A stretch of 64,000 nucleotides of DNA from Dryocosmus kuriphilus (lineage: Eukaryota > Arthropoda > Insecta > Hymenoptera > Cynipidae): assembly GCA_038277395.1 (NCBI GenBank), contig CM076196.1:80284286-80348285 (forward strand). The letters run 5' to 3'. Of this stretch, positions 32,714-43,800 are shown piece by piece (within the stretch, counting starts at the first letter, position 1; each line of letters opens with the position of its first letter). Under the pieces are notes generated by a model. That model searched no databases, was not told the origin of the DNA, and saw only the letters and a program-made list of their open reading frames with translations. The position numbers and the translations under genes were made by a program.

Positions 32714-33606
32714 TGAAGATTGGTTGAAAAGTAATGCCTTCGGCCCTATAAAATTCTAATGGGCAGATTCACTGAAATGAATATTATGGTCCCGTTTGAA
32801 AGCGTCGTTTGTCTACCTTAGTGCAGTCCAAACATTACCCAGGTGTACATTCCTTTGTGAAATTACCGATTTTGAATGAAAACATTTGCGTTACAAGCAG
32901 CACGCGGTCGTTGAGTGTTTACGAAATAAAAGGAAATCAATGAAAAAAGGCAATCAACGGATTATCGCCGTGTTTTGACACATCACCGTCTTTAAAAACA
33001 TTTAAAAAGAGCACCATATTCTGAAATAAGTGATGCTACTAAGCGCCTTCTGGGATTAAGAAAGACTCATTTATGCTTAATTTTTGTCAAAATATACTAC
33101 AATTAAGTCCACAATGTACTCAGAGACTGCGAAAACACTAAAAACACAATTCGTTGAATTAGACCTGAATTGAACAGGTTTTTACTCCAATACTATGTGA
33201 CGCGCGACCGCATTGCAGTGCCGAAACCGCAGAGCGGCTGAATTCGCTAAAGTTCGAAATCGCTCCTCATCCTGCTTTAAGCCCAAATTTGTCTCCAAGT
33301 GACTACCACTTGTTTTCAAAATTAAAAGAACATTTCAAGGGACGAAAATTCGCCTTGAACGTGGAGAGCCAAAGTAGCTACATTAAAATGATCGAAAGAA
33401 CAACCCCAAGAATTTTACATGTACGGAATCTAAAAACATGTTTCGCGTTGGGCAAAATTTGTGAATGTTAATGGCAATTATGTTAAAAAGTAAAATTGTC
33501 GCTAATAAAGAAAAATTGAGCTACATTTTAACGCTGGAAATATTTAAATATATCTATTTTTAGTTGAATTATTCACTTGAAGGCGTTACTTTTCAACCAA
33601 ACCTCG
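32714..33606 (+). mobile_element. Mariner-type element, internally deleted
   Basis: The terminal inverted repeats TGAAGATTGGTTGAAAAGTA (left) and its partner ending ACCTCG at 33606 match in most positions, with TA on both sides (32712-32713 and 33607-33608). The total of 893 bp is about 400 bp short of a full mariner. It lies 50 bp right of array 2 and 20 bp left of the next repeat element. Confidence 0.8.
33241..33471 (+). pseudogene. Mariner-type transposase C-terminal remnant
   Basis: The frame includes LSPNLSPSDYHLFSKLKEHF, the degenerate form of the block that carries the third catalytic Asp in mariner transposases (the Asp of SPSDYHLF). The rest of the protein is missing or unreadable because of deletions and stops, so it is inactive. 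Confidence 0.8.
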
Positions 33607-33628
33607 TATACCTGCCATCTCTAATTTT

Positions 33629-35318
33629 TACATTCTCATCAGAGAAGGTATTAGATTTACGTAAAATTTGACTTTCGCGGATTTCATGAAATCTCCACGT
33701 TTTGAGACCTCCTGAATCCGAAAAAAACGGTTTTTACGACGATGTCTGTCTGTTGTCGTCGTCGTTGTCGTCGTCGTTGTCGTTGTCGCCGTCGTTGTCG
33801 TCGTCGTTGTCGTTGGAGTCTGTTCCCACGACAACGTTCGAAGGACTAATCGGATTGGAGTGCGCTTTGGTACACTTCTTTAAGGGGTAAAAAGAAAGGA
33901 CGAGTTCGTTAACCAGCGGTTTTTGACCAAGGGTTATGGTTTTATCCATCAAAAACGGTTTTCACAAAATCAAAAAATTCGTTTTTTGGCTAAACTATGA
34001 TCTAAAAATTTTGTGTTAAGCGTTTTTTGATAAAATGAACGGTTTTTGTTTTAATCAAGAAAACGCTATTAAAATTTAAAAAACTCTGGTTTCCTGCCAA
34101 AATATTCAAGATAAAAGAAAATGGTGAGGAACAAAGTTGTTCAATTTAAAAGGATCTACAAATTTCATTTTAACCATTTTTTGATAAAATTCACGGTTTT
34201 GGTGTTAATCGATAAAACGTTATTAAAAATAAAACATTTTAAATTTCCCGCCAAAATATGCAAGATACGGAAAAATGATAGTAAACAAAGTTGTTCACCT
34301 CAAGCAGATCTACACATTTGCTCTCTATCATTTTTTGAGCAGACGCGTAGTTTTTGACTTATTCGTGAAATATGTTATGAAATATAAAGGAAAGCACTTT
34401 TCAGCAAAACTATGCAAGATATGAGAAAATATTAACAAGCAGAATTTTTCACCTTGGAAAGAGCTACACAATTTATTTATAAGATTCATCGTTTGACTTT
34501 TAAGAACTGAAATCCTGTATTATGAAAATTTGGAAAATCACAAAAAAACTTTACCAATCTACAATGTGTTTTAAAAAAATGTAATTATCGAGCGCGAAGC
34601 GCGAGTGTCATGATGAGAATGTATTCCTTAAGGGCGATAGAGCCTTAAGTAAAATAATTTCTTTTGTAATTTTTCATTTAAAGGTTTATACGATCCATAA
34701 ACACCGAGCGCGTAGTGAAGATAAAAAATTATAATGAAAAATTATAATTATAAATAATAATATAATAATATAATATAATATAATAATAATAATTTTAAAT
34801 AATAAATTATAATTATAAATTACAATGAACGAAAATTAACAACGATAATTGTTTTAACAATATCTTCTTGTCTATTGTCATTATTAACAATAATTCTAGC
34901 TATTTGTAGCTATTTTTGTCTTCTCCATTATTTATTTACGCATTATACATTTTTTCTTCTAATATTTTTGTAGATTCTCAATCTAATTATTTGTTCATTT
35001 AAAATTTATTGCTTTGCTCCATTTCTGGGTCAACTGACGTACAAAGGAGAAACATCCACACAATACACTGATGTGATTTCACTTTTGTGATTTATTCGTC
35101 TACATAAATATAAATAAAGGAAATGTCGTTAAAATATTAATGCAAAAGCCCACATTTAACAAAGACGAAATATCTTGGGTCAAAAAATAGCCTAAGTTTG
35201 TATCTTTTTATGCCGTAAATAACGTATCGAGCGCGAAGCGTGAGTGCCAACAGACGCGCGCATACTTCGCGCGAAGCGCGCGATGAGAATGTACCCGCGA
35301 AGCGGGCAGATTTTTTTA
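33629..35318 (+). mobile_element. GCGAAGCGC-type repeat element, copy B
   Basis: It has the same TACATTCTCATC start, GTCGTT-rich stretch, diverged 153-bp type repeats (34010-34450), AAGGGCGATAGAGCCTTAAG block (34632) and right-end hairpin (35292-35310) as copy A. It is interrupted at about 34718-35213 by an unrelated AT-rich repeat, which replaces the CGCGAGG that follows GAGCGCGTAG in the copy at 58450. Confidence 0.7.
34718..35213. repeat. Nested AT-rich repeat R2
   Basis: The part 34806-35211 is closely similar to 36268-36357 followed by 39500-39815, showing a dispersed repeat. It holds TTTGCTCCATTTCTGGGTCAA and CACTTTTGTGATTTATTCG. No coding capacity is evident, and the class is unknown. 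Confidence 0.6.
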
Positions 35319-35737
35319 TATTAAAAAAATATCTAGACTCCTCCATCCCATGTTGGATATTCTTCACCCAACGAAATATAATAATTATTAAAAGTATCAT
35401 ATACCCCTCTTACAGCCTAAGAGCCCCTCTATTCGACGATCGCTTTCATCTCTTCCTGACCCGGCCTTTCCAACTCACCGTCCCTTCCTAATCTTCAGTT
35501 TCAAAATTTTTATCATCTATTTATATTATTTATAACTTTTTCACATTTCTAATTTTTTATATATTATAAAAACATTTTGACCATTCTGCGCATTCCTAAG
35601 GAGAAAAGACACTGTAAAGAGCTGAAAAGTGAAGGTATTTTTGCGAATTTTTTTTTGGAAAAATTTATCGGATTTTTCTGAAATTTTTGTCACGGTTCAT
35701 TGATCTTAGTAAAGGATAAAAAAGCAATTTATAATTA

Positions 35738-35792
<55 letters not shown>

Positions 35793-36267
35793 ATACCTCG
35801 CCCAGTCCTCAGAAGTTCGCACTGCCAAAAAAATTGTCCAAGCTGGTTGACAGCACTGGGCCCATATGGTGCATCTTCAATCAAAAAATGAGGGATATTT
35901 ATAATTTGTGTATCGATTGTATGGCAACGGTATGACGTAGGAAGAAATTTATTTTAAAAAAAAAATGGCGGATATTTGAACATATTTTTCACAAATTGAG
36001 CTTTTTTAAAGGCATTTAAACGTGGATATAGCTGAAGGGAGCTTTATAAAGAAAGTTTTACGTGGTGCTATAGAGATGGTTTTATAAACAAAAAGGTACC
36101 TTGATCGTAGTAATCCGACCATGAACTATGGTCCATTATTATGAGATAAAAATTTATGAAGATTAAAAAAATTTTTAACGATTATTATTGTTCATAATAA
36201 AATATTTTTTAATTAAGCTGTCAAGTTACAGTATTTCCCATATTTTTCAACTTATTTTACTCTTTAT
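35319..36267. other. Unassigned stretch containing a long poly-C tract
   Basis: No gene is recognised. Apart from the poly-C tract the sequence is ordinary AT-rich DNA. Confidence 0.5.
35739..35792. repeat. Poly-C tract, 54 nt
   Basis: Uninterrupted run of C on the plus strand. Such tracts can form i-motif/G-quadruplex structures and are prone to length error in sequencing and assembly. Confidence 0.9.
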
Positions 36268-36357
36268 ACAGAAATTATAATGAACGAAGATTAACAACGA
36301 TAATTGTTTTAACAATATCTTCTTGTCTATTGTCATTATTACCAATAATTCTAGCTT
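36268..36357. repeat. R2 repeat, left fragment
   Basis: Matches 34806-34896, then diverges right after TTCTAGCT. The remainder of R2 appears at 39500-39815. Confidence 0.65.
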
Positions 36358-36473
36358 TCTTTCATACATTATAATGTGTTCATAACTAAAGAGACGAAAA
36401 AAAGGTGCAAAATTGAGAATAAATCGCAACTTCCTAGGTTAATTCTGAAAAAAAGAATAATAGAAAATATGAA

Positions 36474-36583
36474 ATTTTTTATACAATTATGTTTGTTAAT
36501 GTTAGCTGATTATCATTTGCATGCAACTACAGCATCGAAAAAATGTGCAGATATAGAAAAACTTCATCTTTCTATGGTAATTT
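36474..36583 (+). CDS. Possible first exon of a small secreted protein
   Basis: I do not recognise the protein. From the ATG near 36470 the frame begins with a Lys and a hydrophobic core (FFIQLCLLMLA), resembling a signal peptide, followed by a short polar region with one Cys. A GTAATT resembling a splice donor lies near 36577, just before the stop. It could be a chance frame. Confidence 0.15.
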
Positions 36584-37008
36584 AAGAAAAGATTATTATA
36601 AAAAAATCATAAATTGTTTGAAAAATTGCTGTTGTTAATTTTCATTAATTATTATTATCTTATTATGACTAAAGAGTGGAAGAAAAGTTAAAGAATGCAG
36701 ATAAAGCCACAATTTTCTAGGTATATTTAAAACGAATGATGTTATAAACAATTTGAAAAACGTCAAAATATCATTAGAAAGTGATATATTGCTTATTAAA
36801 AACAATGTATGTAAAAAACACAGAAAACTAAAAACAAACGAAAAAAAAAATATGTGATATCTAATTTTTGCACTTATGGGATCCTCTTGAGACTCTATGA
36901 AAGGGGCTTATGGAGGTTGAATTCAAAATGTAATTAATGATTCGTATTTTGTGAATAATTATAAAAAAACCCTTGCACGTGCAGCAGTCAGATAAAACTA
37001 ATATTAAC

Positions 37009-37021
37009 GATTTTATTGCAA
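37009..37021. repeat. Left 13-bp direct repeat of the family 3 element
   Basis: GATTTTATTGCAA is repeated exactly at 37455-37467, with different bases on either side. It does not overlap the element, making it the cleanest target-site duplication of the three tRNA-hairpin elements. Confidence 0.8.
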
Positions 37022-37127
37022 CCAATATGAAGTTACTATCGACCAGTATAATTAATTAATTAATTTCAGACGTTAAATTTAATTCGATTTCTGGTCTAAA
37101 TAATTTTTTAGAGAAACGAGAAAATCT

Positions 37128-37199
37128 ACCTCGGCCCGGATTTGAACCGGGAACGCCACTATTCACGAGTGGAGCGTTTTCCAATTACGCCACCGAGGC
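37128..37199 (-). tRNA. tRNA-like cloverleaf, family 3
   Basis: A textbook 72-nt fold on the minus strand: GCCTCGG/CCGAGGT acceptor, TG, D stem GCG/CGC, anticodon stem CCACT/AGTGG, 4-nt variable loop, T stem CCCGG/CCGGG with loop TTCAAAT. The B box is consensus. The anticodon loop is CGTGAAT, so TGA is in the anticodon position, but position 33 is G instead of U. The loop differs from that of family 1 (CATGAAT) only at position 33. All stems are paired, so structure appears to be kept while decoding is not. Confidence 0.75.
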
Positions 37200-37342
37200 C
37201 TCAGTAGATCGTTTCTTGTTTCTCTTATTCAACAGGATGACGCGGGTTTGCACCTATACCTGTGAAGTTTTTCAATTTGAATAAATTAAACCAGAATATT
37301 TCACGAATCTGGATATAGTTTTCAATATGAAGTTACTATCGA

Positions 37343-37384
37343 CTCGTGAATAGTGGCGTTCCCGGTTCAAATCCGGGCTGAGGT
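37343..37384 (+). repeat. Truncated inverted cloverleaf of family 3
   Basis: Plus-strand copy of the 3' half of the cloverleaf, starting in the 5' strand of the anticodon stem (CTCGTGAATAGTGG) and running through an intact T arm to the acceptor. It then continues into the 3' hairpin arm and downstream unit sequence to 37454. Confidence 0.85.
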
Positions 37385-37454
37385 AGATTTTCTCGTTTCT
37401 CTAAAAAATTATTTAGACCAGCAATCGAATTAAATTTAACATCTGAAATTAATT

Positions 37455-37467
37455 GATTTTATTGCAA
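37455..37467. repeat. Right 13-bp direct repeat of the family 3 element
   Basis: Identical to 37009-37021 (GATTTTATTGCAA). Confidence 0.8.
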
Positions 37468-39499
37468 ATTTACAAAAACTTTTCTTTCATGAGAAATACA
37501 TATAACTTTATGTTCTTTGAGCAACATCTAAATATCAATATTCATTTTAAAGTAAAAAAGTACATCCTCATTTTTTTTTATCCTCAAAAATCTAGAGAGA
37601 TAAGTGTATGTAAAGCATGCGAATTCCAACAAAAAAAAAAAAAAACTTGAACCATCACTCAACTCTTCTTTACTCTTTCCGTAGATATGCTACTCCAATT
37701 GTTTCAATTCTAATGTAAAATACCGTTCAATATCTTTATTCTTCTTCAAATTTTTGAATAATTTCTCTCTCTCTAGGTTTGAAAATCGAATTCAAAAGCC
37801 TTTAGCGTATCAGAAGAAAATTTTCTAATCCAGGAACAGTGGTAGATCATAAAGTAGAGAGTTTGAACAAATTTGGCTCGCCTTTACGGATGAAAGTCGG
37901 TTCCGAGAAGAGACGTTAAATCGGGTTACGAGCTTTCGCTCCGATGGATCGAACATTCGGAACTCGATGGCTGAAAATAGACTTTAAATCGTCCCGAAAC
38001 TATTCGGCATAATGGACCGATTGCTTGAAATCGCCCGCCTTATCGCACGGACCGGAAGTTGCTGGCACTCGGCAACTCTTGTTGCATTTACTCGAGCGAA
38101 GAGCAGTGCTCGAATCTGCGGCTAGTGTGGGATATAGAAGTAGAATCGGAGCCATGTGCAGACGCTTAGTTACTTTCTGGCTTATCCAGTCGATATTACC
38201 CCGCGATATGAGGCGGTTTTGCTGGCATATATCTTTTCATGCTGTAGAGCCCAAGACAAACTTCTAGTGTAAATTGGCCCCACTATGGCACCTACCATTT
38301 TAACTCTTTCAAAAATACAAATTACCATTCTTGATTGTTTAGAAAAACTTTCCTTCTCGCTGAACACTCCTACCACGAAGTTTATACAATTTCTTTTAGT
38401 ATCAAATCTTTCATTTATTAATATAGGCCTGTTGTATTAAACTATTTTTGATTTTACATGTCAAGTTTTGTATTTAAAGTTCTGTCAAGAAACCTTTTTT
38501 TTATTGTAATCCTTAGTCAAATTTTGCTTTGCTTTGCAGAGTAGTTCTTTATTTAATTAGCTTTAGACAGATTCTTTGAAGTTGATTACTTGGTTTAGAC
38601 TTTTCGATTTGAATTATATTGATTGGCTAATTAACAAAGTTTTACTTCTTCCCCAATGCTTCACCTTTCTGGATAGATACAATATCCGACACTAATGTTT
38701 TAAATGAAAATTCCGAAGGCATTCATAGGATTATAAAAATATTTTAAAGTCCCTTTTGTGACAAATTCTTGCTTCCTGTATATGAGCGACGTTATTTTTT
38801 GAGGGAGCTACTAAAGTATACTTAGCTTTTTACAACATGAGCAGCTGGTGTCCTAGTTTTAAGGCGCATTACGATCTGACGAAAACACGCGTCATTAAGG
38901 ACCAGCAACAAAGTTCCAACGACTCTGCTAGTAAATGTCGTTAAGCATCTTTATGGCTTCTGTAATTGTTACATAAAGAATAAATTGCGAGAACGGCTTC
39001 ATAGAAAAAGACATCGGAAGAAGAAAAACTGAAACAATAATTTTTTCTTTATGCATAAGATTAAAAAATAATTAAATAAGTTGGAAATTTAATTCTATAC
39101 TAAAAGATACTTCTGCTGCAAGAAAAACTAACCAAAATGCTTTTTTTTTATGTTTCAGGTAAGTTTACCATATCCAGATTATCCAAAAGATATTCATTGT
39201 AAGTTGTTAAGTGCTCATTAATCTTCTAATTAAAAGCTTCTTCAATATTCTTGCTTCAGAAATTTTCTAATTAATGCGAAAGAATTTTAAACAAAACTTA
39301 TTTCCTACATTTTGTTTCACTCGTCAACTCGAACGAAAAATCGTTTTGCCTCCAGATAATACGTAGTTATGTAGGCGAACATTTGAGATCAAAGACTTCA
39401 TGAGCATTCACACAATAACAGATTCAGCGCTTCACTACCTCTAGGCTATCCTAAAATTTCCTGCTTTCTACTCTCGTTTACACTGAGATAATATCAAAA
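37468..39499. other. Unassigned region
   Basis: No gene is recognised. The segment 37900-38260 is less AT-rich and contains open frames on both strands, without recognisable domains. Confidence 0.45.
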
Positions 39500-39815
39500 G
39501 CTATTTTTGTTTTCTCCATTAAATTCATTTATGCATTATACAATTTTTCTCCTCATATTTTTGTAGATTCTCAATCTGATTATTTATTCATTTAAAATTT
39601 ATTGCTTTGCTCCATTTCTGGGTCAACTGACGTACAAAGGAGAAACATCCACACAATACACTGATGTGATCTCACTTTTGTGATTTATTCGTCTACATAA
39701 AAATAAATAAAGGAAAGTTCGTTAAAATATTAATGCAAAACCCCACATTTAACAAAATCGAAATACCTTGGGTCCAAAAATAGCCTAAGTTTGTATATTT
39801 TTATTTAGGGGGAAT
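39500..39815. repeat. R2 repeat, right fragment
   Basis: Closely matches 34904-35211. Together with 36268-36357 it would make one R2 copy split by about 3.1 kb. Confidence 0.7.
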
Positions 39816-41162
39816 GCAACCTATTAATAATTTTATCGTATTTCATATTTAGCCGGGAACATATTAATAAGGGTCGAGCATTCAAGCAAGTTTGGGCTTT
39901 ACGGGCGCGCTATAAAGATCGTCCTGTCTGATAATTTGTATACAGGCGAAATTACTAACCTCTATCACCCGTCGACTTGCTAGTTTATAGGAAGTTTTAA
40001 TCAGCCTACCACATACACATCTCTGTTCTTGCTCATACATTTTTTTATTATCTAAATCCGTTTTCACATAGTGTATGAATAAAAAATTTATTAATGTTTT
40101 TTGCGAAATCAGATAGGAAATATTTCGCTTGGGCAGAATGTTCGTAAAAATTGATAACAGTCCGTTCAGTGCTAGTTGTTTAAATCTGCATTTTTGTTTA
40201 AACCTCTCAAATCTTTATTCGGGCGAAAAGCGAAGAGCTTTTGGAGTGCTGCAAAAATATAGTACGATATTCATAAGGGCCATCGATTTATTTACCCACA
40301 CAAGTTAAAAATATTATATCATGAAAGCTTTACATTCAGACTCACTCGAATGAATGAGCATGACCTAAAACAGTTGACTGCTGTTTCAGCAGCTAATATA
40401 AGGTCATTTTATTTTTCTCTGAAGCTAAATTAGTAGAAAAGTGCTTCACTTTATAGTTACTTAATTGTGATAGCAAAATATTTTTGTTTTTTTCTTCTTT
40501 GATTTAAACATTTTTTTTATTGAAATTCGATCTGAGTTTTCGCAATGCAACGGCAAATGTATTTGAAATTGACATACTCGTGGCCAAGGATAAATTTTGT
40601 GCATTTATCTGCCCTGTCGATTCGACTATAGCATTTCGAAGTCCAGAAATATCGTGAATACTCTGGCTCACAGAGAACTCTTCCATTAGCTCGAAATGTA
40701 ATGCAAACACACATCGCTTTACGCAGATGTACACGTTGGTCAAAATCAAACGAAATTCTCTACGTGGTGATAACCGTGCATGAAATGGGATTACAATACT
40801 GAAACGTCGCTTGTGCTTAGGCAATGTTGGTTTCGATGAATTAATGAAATAATGCAAATAAATGTTTTTCAGAAGTTTATTTAAATAATGATATTGCCCT
40901 TGAAATAAATTACGTACTTAAATTATAATGTAAATAGCCACATCGATTGGACGATATATTTAAATAAAATATATAAATAAAATCAATATAATAAAATATA
41001 AAATATATAAAAATAAACTATAAGTAATAAAAGATATAGAGCAATTAGTAAACATGCCATTTAATTTCACAATAGTAATATTAACTGCATTAATTGGGAC
41101 GCTATAAAAATTTTACGCTAGGAAATTAACGAAAATAAACGTCGTTTTGCTGAAATGGTTTA
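39816..41162. other. Unassigned AT-rich region
   Basis: No gene or repeat family recognised. Minus-strand frames at 40504-40857 show no known domain. Confidence 0.45.
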
Positions 41163-41164
41163 TA

Positions 41165-42494
41165 CGAGGCACGTCCAGCAAGTAAGTGTACTCAATTTAT
41201 GTAGGCTTCAAAAAAAATTTATTAAAAGAGAAACATAGTTGGTTACACTTGTACATATGTAACTTATTTTTCGACATAGTCACCATCCCTCTCGATGCAA
41301 GTGGTGAGCCGCGGGATCAATTTTTTGATGCCTGTCTCGAAGAAGTCTCCCGCCAGCTCTTTCGCCCAATTCTCCACCTCCTCCTTCACCTCCTCGTCCG
41401 TTTAAAACTTTTTCCACCCATGTGCACCTTCAGGGAAGCGAAGAGATGGAAATCTGAAGGGGGCAGGTCAGGGCAATACGGGGGGTGGTTCAAAACGTCC
41501 CATCCAAAAGAGTCCAGGAGTTGCTTCGTGGCGTTGGCCGTATGAGGTTTGGCATTGTCATGCAGCAGGCAGACTCCCTTCGTCAGCATGCCCTTCCTTT
41601 TATTCTGAATCGCCCTTTTCAATTTTTTCAGCGTCTCACAGTATCTTGCCGCGTTGATGGTCTCCCCGTGAGGCTGTTATTCAATCAAAATTATGCCTTT
41701 ATGGTCCCAAAACACGGATGCCATGATTTTTTGGCTGAAATTGTGGTTTTGAACTTCTTGGCTGAGGGTGGCAAGGTGTGGCGCCATTGTTGAGACTGCC
41801 TCTTAGTTTCAGGCGTGTAGTGGGCAACCCAAGTTTCGTCTCCAGTAGCAATAGAGTAGAGAAAATCATCGCCTTCGCGTTCGTAGCGCTCTAAAAGTTC
41901 TTTGGAGCTCTGCACTCGATTCAACTTGTGCTGTTCTGTCAGCTGTTTTGGGACCCACCTCGCAGACAATTTCCGATATCCGAGAGTTTCTGTGATTGTT
42001 TCGTGTAACAGTGATCTGGAGATTTGCGGAAACATCACAGAAAGATCATCTAACGTCAATCTGCGATCGTCACGGACCGCAATCTCGATTTTTTCCACAA
42101 GTTCGTCAGTCACAATTTAAGGTCTTCCGCTCCTCTGATCGTCGTGCACGGAAGTACGGCCATTGTTAAATTCGCGACACCACTTGTACACACTCGTACG
42201 ATTCATAGCTCCATTACCGTAAACAGTTCTCACCTCATTATAAATCTCAACTGGAGCTTTTCCCTTCACTACGAGGTAGCGAATGACGGCGCGAATTTCT
42301 CACTTGGCGGGAGATACGATCGACATTTTTCGCGAGAGGTGCTACTGCATCAAGAGTTTTCAACACAGTAACCTCGGATTGGTCTCGTTTTGAAGGGGAG
42401 GGGTCAGGCTACGCGGCAGTGTTCACAACATGTCAAAAAAGTATTCCCTACAGCTGTGAAAGTACCAATAGGCTTACTTTCTGGACGTGCCTCG
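41165..42494 (-). mobile_element. Mariner element 2, near full length (1.33 kb)
   Basis: The terminal inverted repeats begin CGAGGCACGTCCAG-AAGTAAG at both ends, flanked by TA (41163-41164 and 42495-42496). Length and termini are those of a normal mariner. The encoded transposase is on the minus strand. It belongs to a different mariner subfamily from the element at 14436. Confidence 0.9.
41268..42326 (-). pseudogene. Mariner transposase 2 (DD34D type), broken
   Basis: Reading starts at the ATG near 42326 and the C terminus ends near 41268. Visible parts are the N-terminal helix-turn-helix region ending in RSGRP, the GDETWVAHY block with the first catalytic Asp, LLHDNAKPHTA with the second, and PDLPPSDFHLF with the third. 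It is broken by a stop after SPAK near 42300, a stop after RSGRP near 42118, a frameshift at a run of A near 41725 followed by a TAA near 41685, and another frameshift near 41400. Full parts of all domains remain, so inactivation is fairly recent. Confidence 0.9.
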
Positions 42495-42617
42495 TATTAA
42501 ACGAGAGGGAGAAAATAGTGTGAGTTTAATAACTGATTTAGATAATCTTAACCGATCTTGCAATTCCAGATTAAAACTTCTCACTTAGATTATATGTATT
42601 TTATTCTTTATATATAT

Positions 42618-43652
42618 TAGGGTGTGCCAAAAAAAATTTATAATTTTTTTTTCTCACTCTCCCCCCAAGATATCGTAAAATATGTCCAAAAAAAATTCTC
42701 TCACAAGCAGAGCCCATAATTTCAATTTTAAGAGGTCCATCATCGAATTTAATGTTTTCCCATTGAAATAACATAGAAAAGAGGATTTTTTACATTATTT
42801 AATTCCACAAGCTATAAAAATTTTTTTTTTTCATAAAATAAATAAATAAACCTTATTCAGCATTAAATTTTCGACAAAAAGTTCCATTGAGTGAAATTTC
42901 TATCATCAATATTTGACTTTCTGTAGAACCTTAAAATTTCAATTTTTGAAAATTTTGTGCTTTTTTACATTTTTAAGCTAAACCTTCGGAGATAGGACAA
43001 AAAGTTAAATTGCAATTTTGTAGTCTGTTTGACGCACTACAAAAATGTCTGCAAGAAATTTTTCGTATTATTAATATTTAATAAGTTACAGACCCACAAA
43101 TTCTTATTTTTTAAATTTTGAACGTACAAAGTATATATATTCTCAGAGAAAAAGGCTAATTTCGGCCTAATTTTGGATCTATAACTTCTTATATATTAAT
43201 AATACGAAAAATTGCTCGGAAACTTTTTTGTAGTGCGTCAGATGTACTACAAAATTGCGATTTAACTTTTTGTCCGATCTCCTATAGTTTACCATAAAAA
43301 TGTCAAAAACACAAATTTTTCAAAAATTGTAACTTTAAGGCTCTACAGAAAGTCAAACATTGATAATAGAAATTTCACTCGATGGGATTTTTTGTCAAAA
43401 ATTTAATGATCAATAAGGCTCATTTATTTACTTTATGAAAAAAAAATTTTTTCATAGCTTGCGGAATTAAATAATATAAAAAATCCTCTTTTCTATGTTA
43501 TTTTCAATGGGAAAACTTTAAATTTGATGATGGACCTCTTAAAATTGAAATTACGGGCTCCGCCTGTGCGAGAATTTTTGTTTGGACGCATTCTACGATA
43601 TTTTGGGGGGAGAGTGAGAAAAAAAATTATCGATTTTTTTGGGCACACCCTA
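42618..43652. mobile_element. Foldback element 1 (long inverted repeat)
   Basis: Ends are TAGGGTGTGCCAAAAAAA and its reverse complement. The two halves (about 42618-43110 and 43160-43652) are reverse complements along nearly their whole length with scattered mismatches, centred near 43135. No coding capacity. The flanks are TA-rich, so a TA duplication cannot be distinguished from background. This is a non-autonomous foldback of unknown superfamily. Confidence 0.85.
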
Positions 43653-43800
43653 ATATATACATATATATATACGACCCCACATATACTGTAGACTACATCA
43701 CTTGTATATAGGTGAGTCGTATATAGGTGAGTCAGATACTTGTACGTAAAAAAGAGAAGATAAGAAGTAATTAAATTAGTTGGAGAACATTCACATTATA

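Larger units (their letters stand above)
37022..37454 (-). mobile_element. Family 3 tRNA-hairpin element: one unit plus truncated inverted copy
   Basis: One full unit of about 298 bp (minus-strand sense) runs from 37023 to about 37320. The next unit starts (CAATATGAAGTTACTATCGA at 37323-37342 repeats 37023-37042) but switches at 37343 to an inverted copy, which continues to 37454. The inverted copy begins inside the anticodon arm. The full cloverleaf is at 37128-37199, with arms AGAGAAACGAGAAAATCTA on its 3' side (sense) and a matching 5' arm. Flanking 13-bp direct repeats close the element. This is the simplest case of the layout seen in arrays 1 and 2. Confidence 0.85.

Noticed and set aside
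35700..35891. Open frame with a long proline run
   Set aside because: Direct translation of the poly-C tract, with no other support.
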